A stretch of DNA of 64,000 nucleotides from Prorocentrum cordatum. Taxonomy: Eukaryota; Sar; Dinophyceae; Prorocentrales; Prorocentraceae. Location of the stretch: assembly GCA_963575745.1 (NCBI GenBank), contig CAUYUJ010021685.1, forward strand, positions 1 through 64,000, in the 5' to 3' direction. The position numbers and the translations under genes are program-made. Positions 18,996 to 29,146 of the stretch are shown here, piece by piece (the first letter of the stretch is position 1; each line of letters begins with the position of its first letter). Under the pieces are notes generated by a model that had not been told where the DNA came from, searched no databases, and saw nothing but the letters and a program-made list of their open reading frames with translations.

Positions 18996-20060
18996 GTGCC
19001 TGGAAACCTCCAGTACTGGCAGCGGGTTACGGCTAGTGAGGCGGACGAGGCGAAGCAGAGCGAGCCCAGGGAAGCCACCAAGCCAAGGAGGGCATGGGTT
19101 CGCAACCACAGCGAGAAGTCAGCGGGGGCCCTGCACAAGTGGACCAAGTCGAAGGTCCCGTGGGAGCCCTTGATGCTACACAACGCGAGAGAGGCAACAC
19201 CCAGACTCGGTGAGCCTCCAGAGGCAGTCCCAGCGGGCGAGACGTACCAGCGCGCCGCCATGCTGATGAGGAGAGGGGAGCTGAACGGGCGCTACACCGA
19301 GGGCAAAGTCTGGGCGCGAGGGATCGTGGCAGGATCCGCGTTCGGCCCGCTGTACTTGCCCCTCGTCCCCATTGGCGCCATAGACGACCTCTACGTCGCG
19401 AACCCGTGGGCAGACATGCACCTATACGCCGACGACATAGCGGCGTCGAACCGAGGCGATCTGGCCGCCATGGCGGCGCTCCACACGAAGCTGACAGACG
19501 AGTTCATCTTCGCTTGCGTGCAGGTGCTAGAGATGCAGGCATCGAGAGGCAGCGACGGCAAGACCGCAGACGTGGTCTCGCATGGCGGAGTGGAGCAGCA
19601 GCTTGGCAGCCAGCACAAGCAGATGGGCATTCAAGTGCGGCGAGAGGCCGTGCATTTGGGCGTGACCCAGTCAGCTGCACGGCGACCTCGTCCTGAAGCC
19701 CAGTCCAAGAGGATCATGAAGGCCAAGGCCAGGAGCTGGAAGATCCAGAGGGTCAAGGCCGCAGGAGGCGCAGCGGAGAAGGTGGTCAAGCTCGGGGTCG
19801 CGCTGTCGAAGCTCTACGGCACGCGCGGTCAGGGCGCCACGGACACGCTGTGCACCATGCTCAGGCAGACGGTGGCAGCGGCCCTCCCTGGCGACAACAA
19901 GGGGAGGTCGGCCGCGCTGGCGCTGCCGATGGAGGACGCAGACCCTGCGGGGATCGCCGACGTGGGGCTCATCGAGGAGTGGGCCAGGGCGAGGCAGGAG
20001 GCGACGGACATGGCTACGCACGGCCGCCTGACGGCCAGCTGGCGCTCGTGGGTCATGTGA
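18996..20060 (+). pseudogene. LINE C reverse transcriptase remnant (motifs B and C only)
   Basis: The frame holds GALHKWTKSK (compare GAGLAHKWTRGP in LINE A) and then jumps to motif B, GIVAGSAFGPLYLPL, and motif C, LYADDI, followed by thumb-like sequence. The fingers and motif A between them are deleted, so no active enzyme can be made. The frame itself is open for about 350 codons. Confidence 0.65.
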
Positions 20061-20379
20061 CCCCACGGGCATCCGAGGCCGAGGGGCCTAGTGAGAGGGC
20101 CAGCAGGCGCGTGCTTTGCAACTGTATTTCGTCTTGTTTGGAGCACCCAGAGTCTAGCTACTGTCACATGCAGGACCGAGGTGCACCATTTGGCACAGAT
20201 TGATGTGTATGCTGTAGGTACAGTTTGGCACCGCACGTATGTATGCAGCACGCGGCATGTCATGCGCAGGCGTGTTGGTGGCAGGCACGTTCAGCAGAGA
20301 GGAGCAAACCCGTTCACAGGTTCCGAATCCATCTGGGCCAGAGGAACCTCCGAGGGCCCTATAGATCCCCTGGATGTTC

Positions 20380-21171
20380 TGCCTGTTTCGTTTGAGGTTC
20401 CGCAGGAGGGCGAACGCCCGGGAGTCATCACAGGAGAGGTCTGCACTGACGGATCTCTCCAGTGCGGTGAGTTTGTCCCCCTTCAGCGTGCGGGGTGGAG
20501 TTTCCCCACCCTAGATGCCTCGGGGGAGACCCGTGTGCGTTTCAGCTGTCGGTCCCCTCCCCCTGCCCCAAAATCGGCAAGGGATGTACCCGTCAGAGCT
20601 GTGCGCTACCCCGCAGGTGCTGAGGAGCGCGATGCCGTCCTTCAAAATCTACGCCAGGGCGCACTGTAATCTCTGGCGAGAATTTTGTTTTCCGGCGCGC
20701 GATCTTGGAGGGCTGGGCCCCAGGACCATCCAGATAATACAACGTAGGGCCCAAGCCACTCGAGCCCAGCGGCGAGAGATTGGCGAGAGACCGATTAATG
20801 GCAACCGCTTCGCGGACGAATGCGCGAAGAAGGGGGCTAATTTGTGCATTTGTCCTTTCTGGCAGCGTCAGGCGCATCAGCAGAAGTATACCATGGTAGC
20901 AGATGCCATGGAGTTTGCTGTAAGGCTCGGCGTTATGTCGTCCGAAGTCGTCGATGCGATTACCGACGTCGAAACGTCCAGCATCAGTGGGCCAGTTCCG
21001 AGTCAGGCCGCCGAGTCGAATCCTGCTCCTCCTCTGATGCCTCCCCCCCGTCTGTCGGCCCCAGGGACCGTCACTCCCAGGGCCGTAAGCCAGACGCAGT
21101 GCGGGCCGTCGGGCGCAGAATCTGTCGAATTCGAAGCCCGACAAGCACGCGTCCTTAAGGCACAGGGGTGA
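20380..21171 (+). pseudogene. RNase H remnant at the 3' end of LINE C
   Basis: Frame 3 has VITGEVCTDGSLQCGEF and LQRAGWSF near 20425-20500, the first RNase H strand with its DGS. Frame 1 has INGNRFADECAKKGA near 20797, the final RNase H motif. The middle, with the E and D residues, is not found. It may belong to LINE C or to a separate nested element, because 20072-20370 between it and the reverse transcriptase is unrelated. Confidence 0.5.
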
Positions 21172-21430
21172 GGACGCCACCTCGTGTCTCGCCCCGTTTT
21201 GTTTTCAGCGGGCGATGTGCTTCCTACGTTCAGTGTAAGTGGACGCACCGTGTGAAGGAGGGCTACAGGCCCTCCCGAGCTCGGTCGGCCAAGGTTCGAC
21301 TGACGCGTTTGCGGGAGCACCGCCGTCCATCCACAGGGCAGCCCTTGTAAGTCCTAACTTGCACGGCGAAGGCGGCTTGCGTGGTGCTCTCCATCTGCGT
21401 AAGTCCTAAGTAGCACAATCCTAGCACAAT

Positions 21431-21477
21431 CCTCCTCCTCCTCCTCCTCCTCCTCCTCCTCCTCCTCCTCCTCCCCC
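21431..21477. repeat. (CCT)n tract, right flank of LINE C
   Basis: A pure CCT tract starting right after TAGCACAATCCTAGCACAAT. Same strand sense as the tract on the left of LINE C. Confidence 0.9.
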
Positions 21478-21646
21478 TGAGCCGATCAACGGCTCAGGCA
21501 ACTCGATGGGCGGCGGGGCCGCTTGCTCAGGCAGCTTGACGGGCGGCGGGGGTTGGGGCTCGAGATCCGTCGAGCACGCAGCGAGCTCCGAACCCTGCTC
21601 CAGCCGCCCATCGATTCAGGAGAATCGATGCTTGGTGGGGGTGGAC
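21478..21646. other. Short spacer with GCTCAGGCAxCT repeats
   Basis: Near-duplicate words (GGGCGGCGGGG, CGGCTCAGGCA) occur here. No gene. Confidence 0.5.
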
Positions 21647-21785
21647 TTAGGTCGGGCATGTCCTTTTACAGGGGAACCTTGGACGACTAATAGAAATATT
21701 CAACAAATGCACCAACATAACCAAACATACTGGAAACATCGTCCTCTGACTATTTTTACTATTTTCCAATATTCCTCCTGTTCTT
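21647..21785. repeat. MITE-like end motif with AT hairpin
   Basis: TTAGGTCGGGCATGTCC at 21647-21663 is followed 25 bp later by an AT-rich hairpin (AAATATTCAACAAATG and CTATTTTCCAATATT). Same layout as 48671-48775. Confidence 0.6.
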
Positions 21786-23534
21786 GGATCACCGCTACGG
21801 TTGCTTTGTGGGTGGAGCAGTTGGATGTTGTTTTGGGGCGGTTAGCCACATTGCGTAAGCAGTGTGCTAAAAGGCTTAGCTTGGGGAGTGCAAGTTACAT
21901 GCAACACCTATTAAGGTAGAGGGGCTATACAACGTGGCGGGCTTTGCCTAATCTAGCTAGCAGGTTTTGAAACCACTTAGAATTGGATCGTTAATTGAGT
22001 TACTGGGGGGTGTCAACTCGAGATTTTGGCCTGGGAACTGCGCGATTCGAAGTCCATGGCGGTAGATTCGAAACAAAAGACTTGATCGTCGGGGGAGGCG
22101 CCAGCCCTGACATCTCCAGGGGGGCGAAGCACAATGTGGGAAGTTGCGCTTCCCAACCGCATGTCTGCGAATCCAAAGCGTTCTTCCCGTTGCGGCTCAA
22201 TGGGGCACAACAGAAGAAGGAGGGATGGAACGGCGGAAGAGGAGGGGTGGAAGGAAGACAAGCGCATGAAGGGAACGGAGGACGAGAACGCGGAGGAGGA
22301 GGAGGAGGAACACCAGGACGATGACGATATGGAGAATAAGGACAACGAAAACGGGAAGGGAGGCAGAAGAGGAGGGAGGGTCAAGTCGAGGCCCATTATT
22401 TCTCCAGTATCGGGCCCCATGATTGCACAACCAGGGGTCCAACTAAGGGTCCAATGGGGCTCCAAATGAGGTTTAAAAAGGGCCCTGCGGGGGTCTATCG
22501 AACGCACAGACAAGCCCACGCATGGTGTCAAGTGGGGGCCCCGTCGGGCCCGACACCAAGCAAAGGCCCTGTGGGAAGGGGCTTTGATCTTTAAAGTAAG
22601 GCCAAAGACTGGTTCCATGCGGCTCCAATGGAGGGCCCATAGGGCGGGGGGGAATCAGAGACGCAGCGAGGTTCCAGTTAGGCCCAGCACCACGCAATGT
22701 TTTGATCAGATGATGTCTAGCGCTGGAGAGTGGAGGGGCTCAAAGGCCGCTATAGGCTGGCCCGTGAAGACTCGACAAAACATATCCGCATAACGTTGTT
22801 CCAACATTAGTGGTCATACGGGGCCACCGCAAGGTTCCAGCAAATGTCGCGTTGGTGCCAAACATGTCTCGCCCAGTTAGGTTCCAAGGGGCCAAGGGTC
22901 GAGAAACAAAACCAAGAAGGGTCCTAGGAGCCAAACGGGGGCACATGGGCCCACATGGGGCTCCACGACGGCTCCCCTGGCCAATGTGGTAGAATCCAGA
23001 GATCCGAAGCGGTAATCTCCAGAGGTTGCCGACCCAACCTCCAGATTCCACCCGTCACCGGAGCCAGGAGGTTGTGAGGGCACCGAACCGAAAGGGAAAG
23101 GGTGGCGTGGGGATGTGAGGCTTAGGTGTTGGATTGGGGTTGTTTGGGCAACTTTGCCGTTGCGTGTTCCTCTTGGTATGCCGTTTCCGGGCTTCTCAAT
23201 TGTTCCGCCTCTCTTAGCCTTTCTTGTCCCCTTGGTGCACGCAGTGCTTCTAAATGCAGTCATGTTATGTTCGCTCATGTGCAGTAGGCTCGTATCGTGT
23301 CCACTGGCAACGACCCCGCCCCCGGCTTCCAACGTTGACCGCCGCCAGCGACCCGGAACCGCGTGATAATGCACGATCTGACGTTTCGGACACGGCCGAT
23401 CGCTTGAGGTTGAACGATTCCAGCAGTGTCAGGAACCAGCGCCGGGGTCGACACGACGCGAACCTGCCGTGCTCTCCTTTTTCAGCACGTGCGTCCTCAC
23501 GCAACGGCCATCCAGCCAATGTTGATCTAACCTA
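21786..23534. other. No gene seen; GA-rich patch and GGGGCTCCAA words
   Basis: 22225-22380 is A/G-rich and gives an acidic/basic frame (TEDENAEEEEEE) of low complexity. 22390-22990 repeats GGTTCCA/GGGGCTCCA/GGGCCCAT words. 23100-23530 is ordinary sequence. No domain on either strand. Confidence 0.45.
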
Positions 23535-23732
23535 AGCTCGGCGGCGAGCGAGGGGGGGAAATAAAAAGGAGAAGGCCTTCTGAGAAGGTTCGGAAGTCCC
23601 CCGGCCTCCTGAGCAGGTTTCCAAGCCTTCCCCGAAGACAAACAAAAATTTCCCAGAAGGCGCGAGGGCTTCTGAGAAGTCCCGCCGCCTTCCCGAGAAG
23701 GTCTTCTCATCCTCACTTCCCCCTCGCTCCTT
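23535..23732. repeat. Foldback repeat family F, copy 3
   Basis: Terminal inverted repeats GCGAGCGAGGGGGGGAA and TTCCCCCTCGCTC. Inside are GGCCTTCTGAGAAGG, CTTCCCCGAAGAC and GCGCGAGGGCTTCTGAGAAG. This is the clearest copy of the family. Confidence 0.7.
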
Positions 23733-23988
23733 CCTTCCTTCCTGCTCCTTCCTTCCTTCCTTCCTTCCTTCCTTCCTTCCTTCCTCCCTCCCTCCCTCCC
23801 TTCCTTCCTTCCTTCCTTCCTTCTTCCCTTCCCCTTCCTGCTCCTGCTCCTCCTCCTCCCGCCCCTCCTCCTCCCGCCCCTCCTCCTCCTCCGCCTCCTC
23901 CTCCTCCTCCTCCTCGTCCTCCTCCTCCTCCTCCTCGTCCTCCTCCTCCTCCTCCTTCTCCTCCTCCTCCTCCTCCTCCTCCTCCCTC
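23733..23988. repeat. (CCTT)n followed by (CCT)n tract
   Basis: A CCTT tetranucleotide run (23733-23835) passes into CCT repeats with CGT interruptions. Confidence 0.95.
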
Positions 23989-23989
23989 G

Positions 23990-24245
23990 CCTGCCCCCGA
24001 TGCGAAGGTCCAGGAGGTCTGTGCTTGGGCTCCTTCGCCCCGTTCGCCCGCGCCCGCGCCCGCGCCCCCCGGGGTCCCCGAGGAGAGCAGGCTCGAGGCG
24101 GTCGCGAGCGCAGTGGGGGCGGCGTCGCGGGCGGCGCCCCGGGCGGCGTCGAAGGCGACAAGGACGGCCACCCGCCCACACGTCGACGCCGCCGCCGACG
24201 ACGCCGAGGACGCCGACGACGCCGACGACGCCGACGCCTCCTCCC
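23990..24245 (+). other. Possible coding segment, Ala/Asp-rich
   Basis: Frame 1 reads DAKVQEVCAWAPSP, then SRLEAVASAVGAASRAA and DAAADDAEDADDADDADA. The codon use looks dinoflagellate-like, but the segment lies between pyrimidine tracts, has no domain and may be a chance frame. Confidence 0.2.
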
Positions 24246-24520
24246 CTTTCTTTGTTGTTGTTATCATCCTCATATTATTATCCTCCTCCTTGTATTATTC
24301 TCCTCCTCTTCCTCAGCTCCTTCTCATTCGTTTACTCCTTCTCATCTCCTCACTCCTCACCTCACCCCCTACTCATTCCTGACCCCTCCTCACTTACACC
24401 CTACTCATTCCTTTCCCCCTCACTTCTCCTCATTCCTCATCCCCTACTCCTTTACTCCTTCTCATCCCCTCACTCCTCCCTCACTCCTCCGCCCTTATCC
24501 TCCGCCCCCCGCCTCCATTC
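24246..24520. repeat. Degenerate (TCACTCCTCA)n pyrimidine-rich array
   Basis: Repeats of CTCATTCCT, CACTCCTC and TTACTCC. No gene. Confidence 0.8.
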
Positions 24521-24554
24521 TCCTCGAGGTTCGAGGACCAGGAGGACGAAGGAG

Positions 24555-24805
24555 GAGAGGAACGAAGGAGGAGGAGGAGGAGGAGGTGGAGGAGGAGGAC
24601 GAGCACGAGCACGAGGACGAGGACGAGGACGAGGAGGAGGAAGAGGAGGAGGAGGAGGAGGAGGATGAGGAGGAGGAGGAGAGGAGGAGGGCAGGACAGG
24701 AGGAGGGCGAGGGGGAGGAGGGGGAGGAGGAGGAGGAGGAGGAGGAGGAGGAGGGAGAGGAGGAGGAGGAGGAGGAGGAGGAGGAGGAGGAGGAGGAGGA
24801 GGGGA
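24555..24805. repeat. (GGA)n polypurine tract
   Basis: GGA/GAG repeats with GAC interruptions on the + strand, the opposite strand sense to the CCT tracts on either side. Confidence 0.95.
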
Positions 24806-24905
24806 TGGACGGCCGAGGAGCCCAGGACCGAAGTTCGGAGGAGCCAGCCTGGCGAGCATTGGGCGCCCATGGCCGGTCCGACCCTCTCGCCGCCCCCTCC
24901 CTCTA

Positions 24906-24976
24906 TAGCTCCTCCTCCTCCTTTTCCTCCTCCTCTTCCTTCTCCTCCTCCTCCTCGTCCCTCTCCTCCTCGTCCT
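24906..24976. repeat. (CTC)n tract left of the 241-codon ORF
   Basis: A CTC/TTC tract just after CCCATGGCCGG...CTCTCGCCGCCCC, a phrase that recurs beyond the matching tract on the right (26060-26165). Confidence 0.85.
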
Positions 24977-25049
24977 AGAACCGTACTGGATCAGGTCGCC
25001 TTGCCGCCGGGCTGCGCCGCGCCGCGCCGCGCCTCCCGCCTCGCCTCCG

Positions 25050-25775
25050 ATGCCGGGTTCGACCAAGGCGGCACGCGCCGTGGCGCCACTGGAGGCCTCG
25101 CGTGGGGCCCTGATGGCGGTCCACGCGGCCGCGGGCTTGGCCGCCGCAGGAGGGATGCGTGACTCGGCACGCCTCCTGCGTGCGGCGGAGGGGCTCGTCC
25201 GCACGGCTGTGGCCGAGCTGGTCGGGCAGCCCACCCCTCCCGCCGAGGTCGGCGCGGGTCCCCAGGCGGTGCCGCCTCGGCGCCGTCGCCCGCGCGGCCG
25301 CGGTGGTCGGATGGAGGTGGACTCGCGCTTCCAGCTGCAGGACGTCGTGGAGGAGAAGCCCCTGGGTGGCGGTGCAGCGGCGACGGCGGCGGTGGACGTG
25401 GGGGCCCCCGCCGACGGCGGCGTGGTGGGTGCGGCGGCGGCGGCGGCGGCGGAGGCGGTGGTCCAGGAGGACATGAAGCTCCCCTCCGACGTCGACGACG
25501 ACGAGTGGGCAGATGAGGTGCCCCCGAGGCGCACCCCGCACATCCTGCGGGACGGCGACCGCGTTCGTCTTCGAGATGGGCGCCAAGGGTCGGTGCACGG
25601 CGATCCCAATGACGGCGTCGACCCGCACGGCTTCGTGTGCGTCCTGGTTGAGAGCGGCCGCCGTGCGACGGTGTGCGAGGTCGCCTTCGAGGACGCGCAG
25701 CCCTTCGTGGACGGTGCTGCCGCTGGGGCGGCGGCGGGAGGCTGCAAGAAGGGCAAGGGCAAGAAGAAGCGGTAA
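25050..25775 (+). CDS. Hypothetical protein (241 aa) with SH3-like C-terminal segment and basic tail
   Basis: A single ATG-to-TAA frame. Residues 1-65 look alpha-helical (GALMAVHAAAGLAAAGG, ARLLRAAEGLVRTAVAELV). The middle is Ala/Gly/Pro-rich. Residues 170-220 (HILRDGDRVRLRDGRQGSVH, GFVCVLVESGRRATVCEVAF) resemble the small beta-barrel (KOW or SH3-like) modules common in dinoflagellate proteins. The end is KKGKGKKKR. No intron is visible. It sits between CTC tracts like the LINEs, so it may be a retro-copied gene, although no clear leader is visible. Function unknown. Confidence 0.45.
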   Translation: MPGSTKAARAVAPLEASRGALMAVHAAAGLAAAGGMRDSARLLRAAEGLVRTAVAELVGQPTPPAEVGAGPQAVPPRRRRPRGRGGRMEVDSRFQLQDVVEEKPLGGGAAATAAVDVGAPADGGVVGAAAAAAAEAVVQEDMKLPSDVDDDEWADEVPPRRTPHILRDGDRVRLRDGRQGSVHGDPNDGVDPHGFVCVLVESGRRATVCEVAFEDAQPFVDGAAAGAAAGGCKKGKGKKKR

Positions 25776-25928
25776 GACCGACGCGGAGCTCGTCGGCGGC
25801 TCCTTCGTGCTCCTCATCTGAGGAGGCGCCGAGCGCCGAGCTGGCGACGCCGCTGGCTCCCGCGCTGAGTGCCCGCGGCCGCGGGCGCTCGGGCGCGGCG
25901 GCCCCCGAGGGGGCGACCCGCGACCGCG

Positions 25929-26035
25929 GGGGTGTCTTCTTCTTCTTCTTCTTCTTCTTATCCTCCTCGTCCTCGCCTCCTCCTTCTCCTCCTCCTCCTC
26001 CTCCTCCTCCTCCTCCTCCTCCTCCTCCTCTTTGT
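25929..26035. repeat. (TTC)n and (CCT)n tract right of the 241-codon ORF
   Basis: A TTC run passing into CCT repeats. No gene. Confidence 0.9.
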
Positions 26036-26170
26036 CCTCCTTCCACGGCACGAGCGACCCCCATGGCCAGCCCGACTCTCTCGCCGCCCCCCTGATCGGC
26101 ACCAGGCGCCCATGGCCGGCACGCCCCCCTGATCGGCCCGACTCTCTCGCCGCCCCTCCTGATCGGCACG

Positions 26171-26330
26171 GAAAGAATGGGTACGATGCCCAACAGCAGT
26201 TCTTGTTCATTTTGAACAGGACTCGCTGTCCGCGCCGCCGCGGCCTGTGTCCATTTGAGACAGAAGGCCGCTTGCCCAACAGCCGCTGTCGGTTTGGGAC
26301 AACATTTGTTGTTGGGCATTGTACCCATTT
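26171..26330. repeat. Foldback element, about 160 bp
   Basis: The arms AATGGGTACGATGCCCAACA (about 26176) and TTGTTGGGCATTGTACCCATT (about 26309, given here as TTGTTGGGCATTG then TACCCATT) are inverted repeats. The centre carries smaller palindromes (CCGCGCCGCCGCGG). Confidence 0.65.
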
Positions 26331-26444
26331 TGTCCGTACCCATTTCGGGCGTCCAAATTTGAGTTCCGCCGACGCTGCGAAAAAATGGCGGCACGGCAAG
26401 ACACCCCGCCCCCAGCCCTTCCCCTGAGATCCATGGCGATTCAA

Positions 26445-26860
26445 GCTTTTCGAGCCGGGTGTTTTCGCCTTTTGCCGGGTCCCGGGACCCTCACAGATCG
26501 ATCCGGCTCGAAAAATGACGCAGAGAGATGGGCTCCGGGGCTCCGGGCGCTGATTTTAACGACGTTGTAATTTTTGTCGCTACGTCGGATCTCAGGGTCG
26601 GCCACGCGCAGAGGGGGGCAGGGAGGAGGGGGAAGGCTTTTCAGAAGCACCCTGCCTCTCAGAAGGCGCGCGGTCCTCACCTGCAGATGCAGGGCCGGCG
26701 CCCTCTCTAACAAGCGGCCTCCTTCTAGGACGTCTTCCCCCCTCCCCCTGTCCCCTTGGGCGGCCAAGCCCTAGACCCCGTCTTTCTGCGCTCCTTTTCG
26801 AGCCGGAGCGATCTGCGAGGGCCCCGGGGGCCCGAAGCCGGGCGAAATCGCTCGGCGCAA
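26445..26860. repeat. Large inverted repeat flanking a purine-rich foldback
   Basis: Arm 26445-26525 (CGATCCGGCTCGAAAAATG and GGGTCCCGGGACCC) is the reverse complement of arm 26785-26858 (TTTTCGAGCCGGAGCGATCT and GGGCCCCGGGGGCCC). Between them, 26594-26760 is an element with purine-rich left and pyrimidine-rich right ends that recurs at 51793-51890 (shared word GTCGGCCACGCGCAGAGGGG). Confidence 0.55.
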
Positions 26861-27136
26861 AGAAATCGGAAGGGCAGGATCGCCGAAACCACTCGCAAAG
26901 GCTCGAAAGACACATCCTCGCCTCGACACGATGAACGTTGCAGCCCCCGCGGCGGGTCCCGGCCACTTGCGAGCAGCTGCTTCTCTGCGGGAGGTGGAGC
27001 GAAAGCGCGTGTCTACAGGCCAGGATCTCAGGGCCCCCCGCCCCGACAGGAGGGAGCTCGGCATCCACGCCGCGGTGTAGGGCGGCGCGCGGTGGGCTGG
27101 AGAAGAATAGAAGGCCTTCTCCTTGTTTCGACTAGA
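26861..27136. other. No gene seen
   Basis: Ordinary GC-rich sequence. Frames on both strands lack recognisable features. Confidence 0.4.
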
Positions 27137-27330
27137 CTTATGGTGTTCCAACTTACTTCAGCCTTGACCACCAGCAAGAATTTCGAGCGCCAGAAAAGCA
27201 CCCCCAAACTCAATGGTTTTCACTTGTCGGGCCCGGGGAGACTAGTCCGACACTTTCGACACTATTTCGACACTTTTCCGGGTGCTCGAAAATAATTCTG
27301 GGATGTGGTCCTTAAGTGCGATGGGAGCAA
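27137..27330 (+). repeat. Dispersed repeat family A, copy 3
   Basis: From ATGGTGTTCCAACTTACTTC to CTTAAGTGCGATGGGAGCAA. The arms TTTCGAGCGCCAGAAAAG and CTTTTCCGGGTGCTCGAAAA pair well. Confidence 0.8.
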
Positions 27331-27341
27331 TATAAGACTCG

Positions 27342-27495
27342 ACGTAAGAGTTACCTTGCGCCGGAGTGACCTTTGGTGCGGGCCCTCTTTTCGATGCGAT
27401 AGCAGTGTCTTGCGCGCTCGTGTTTGGTCCCCCCCCGCGGCCCCCCAACAAAACCGCGCACCAGAGGTCACTCTGACCTAGGGTCACTCTTGCGT
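27342..27495. repeat. Foldback repeat family B, copy 2
   Basis: The arms GGAGTGACCTTTGGTGCGGG and CCGCGCACCAGAGGTCACTC are inverted repeats. It directly follows family A copy 3. Confidence 0.7.
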
Positions 27496-27865
27496 GTACG
27501 TAGTCCACTGTCACTTCGAGGTTCAAGGTCTTCGGGCGTTTTCGTCGTCTCGTGGCGGCCGTCCGCCCTCGGAATGCGTTCCAGCGGCTGCGCCTCGTCG
27601 AGAGCGTTCCGGGGATGCCCAGATCGTCCCGAACGGCCGCCGGAGACCCGAGTTCTGATCCGAAAACTGAATTCGGCGGCGCTGGCTCCAGAGTTAGATT
27701 GGCCCGCGCTGTTCCAGCAAGCGCTAGAGCACAGATCAGCTCCTGTTTAGCCAATGGCACGGCCTGGGCGTTCTGTTTCCTGGAGAGGGCCAGTGTGGAC
27801 CGCATCCCTCACCCGGACTGGTTTCAAGCATAGTCGAATTGCGCGCTTCTGCCTCACGTGCAAAA
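27496..27865. other. No gene seen
   Basis: No domain-bearing frame and no strong repeat. Confidence 0.4.
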
Positions 27866-27945
27866 GGAGTAGGAGTAGGAGCGGGAGGAGGAGGAGGAGG
27901 AGGAGGAAGAGGAGGAGGAGGAGGAGGAGGAGGAGGAGGAGGAGG
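27866..27945. repeat. (GGA)n tract
   Basis: GGA microsatellite on the + strand, preceded by AGGAGTAGGAGTAGGAGCGG. Confidence 0.95.
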
Positions 27946-28259
27946 ACTATACACAGGGAAGTTCGTACCTCGCCTGATTCCCAGAAGGCTGGCGCAGCAG
28001 GAGTCGCGAAATATTACACAGGTCCAGCGGCTTGCCTGACAAGTCTTCGCTTCACAGAGGTCAGATGCAAGCACGGGGGCACTTCAATCCTCTATCTTAG
28101 GTTGAATCGTCTGCGGTGATTCTGCTATTTGTATGATTCATGTGCCAGTGCAGCAACGATCGAAACAAGCTAGAGGGGCCCGAGAGGCAATAGTCGCACC
28201 GTTCCATTTCAGGAACGCGAATATTCCTAGCATGCTTGTTTTCTTGTTTCGGAAGCCGT

Positions 28260-28530
28260 TCAAGACGACCGAAGGTCCCACACATTCGCCTCGAGATGGC
28301 CCAAGAGAGCCCCGCAACGGCCCAAGAGGGCAGCAAGCTGGCTCACTAGTCCAGCTCCGAATGTGAGCCAAGACGGCCCCCAGAGAGTCCCAGAAGGGGG
28401 AGCACGAGCTGACATTTCGAGCCGCCCCAAGATGGCCTCGGAGGCCGCCGGCAAACCCCCCGGAAGCACCCAAGAGGACCCAATAGGCCCCAAGAGGCGA
28501 CGGCCCAAAGAGGCCCCCCAGAAGGCCCAA
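28260..28530. repeat. Degenerate CCCAAGAGGCC-type minisatellite
   Basis: Words such as GGCCCAAGAGGGC, GACGGCCCAAAGAGGCCCCC and ACCCAAGAGG repeat irregularly. The same low-order family is seen, on one strand or the other, at 43975-44160, 46165-46530 and 62290-62740. Confidence 0.6.
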
Positions 28531-28599
28531 GGGATTTTCAAAATCACACCAGAGAAAAAACCCAATCTGTGGATGGTTTGAAATGGGATCGACACAGAG

Positions 28600-28838
28600 A
28601 TCGATAGGGAGATCGACCAGGAACCCGCGAACCCAGGAACCCGGAACCCACCGAAATCGGCCCGGAGCCAATATCCAGGAACCCCGGACCGAGAACCCGG
28701 GAACCCAGCCGGCTTCCAAAATCGGCGGGAAATGTTCGACAAATCTTTCAATTTCCTCTAGGACCCTTTCAGTGCAAGCACTGATTGGGGAATTTCTGCT
28801 AGGGCCCCTTCAGTGCAAGCACGGATTGGGGAATTGTT
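28600..28838. repeat. GAACCC-rich patch and 40-bp tandem duplication
   Basis: 28610-28720 repeats CAGGAACCCGGGAACC-like words. 28758-28797 and 28798-28835 are near-identical copies around TTCAGTGCAAGCACNGATTGG. Confidence 0.75.
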
Positions 28839-28911
28839 TCTTGTATGCTCCCGAGCGGCACCCCAGGAGGCCCCGACAGGCATCCGAGAAGCTGCCGACC
28901 CGCAACCCAGG

Positions 28912-29115
28912 GTTATGATGGTCCACCCTACTTTAGCCTGGATCACCAAAAGTAGTTTCGAGCAAAAAAGAACCGAAACTCGAGGTTTTCACACGTCGGG
29001 CCCTGGGAGACACTTGTTCGACACTGTTTCGGCACTGTTTCGACAATTTTCCGACACTTTTCCAGGTGCTCGAAATTATTTCTGGGATGTGGTCTTCAAG
29101 TGCGATGGGGGCAAC
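28912..29115 (+). repeat. Dispersed repeat family A, copy 4
   Basis: From ATGATGGTCCACCCTACTTT to CTTCAAGTGCGATGGGGGCAA. The arms are AGTTTCGAGCAAAAAAGAA and TTTTCCAGGTGCTCGAAATT. Confidence 0.8.
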
Positions 29116-29146
29116 ATGAACCCAGGGGCGGTGACGCGACGGGCCC

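Larger units (their letters stand above)
17331..21430 (+). mobile_element. LINE C: truncated, internally deleted DinoSL-tagged LINE
   Basis: About 4.1 kb lie between two CCT tracts (17051-17330 and 21431-21477). Recognisable parts in order are the eroded leader, ORF1 with a W-x-C-x2-C finger and coiled coil, the endonuclease N-terminus, reverse transcriptase from motif B onward, and RNase H pieces. The endonuclease C-terminus and the reverse transcriptase fingers with motif A are missing, and several frameshifts are present. It is a dead copy. The last part (20100-21430) could be a second nested fragment. Confidence 0.75.

Noticed and set aside
24972-24995. DinoSL relic before the 241-codon ORF (CCGTACTGGATCAGG)
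   Set aside because: Needs a 6-base deletion and several substitutions; not distinguishable from chance, so mentioned only as a weak hint.
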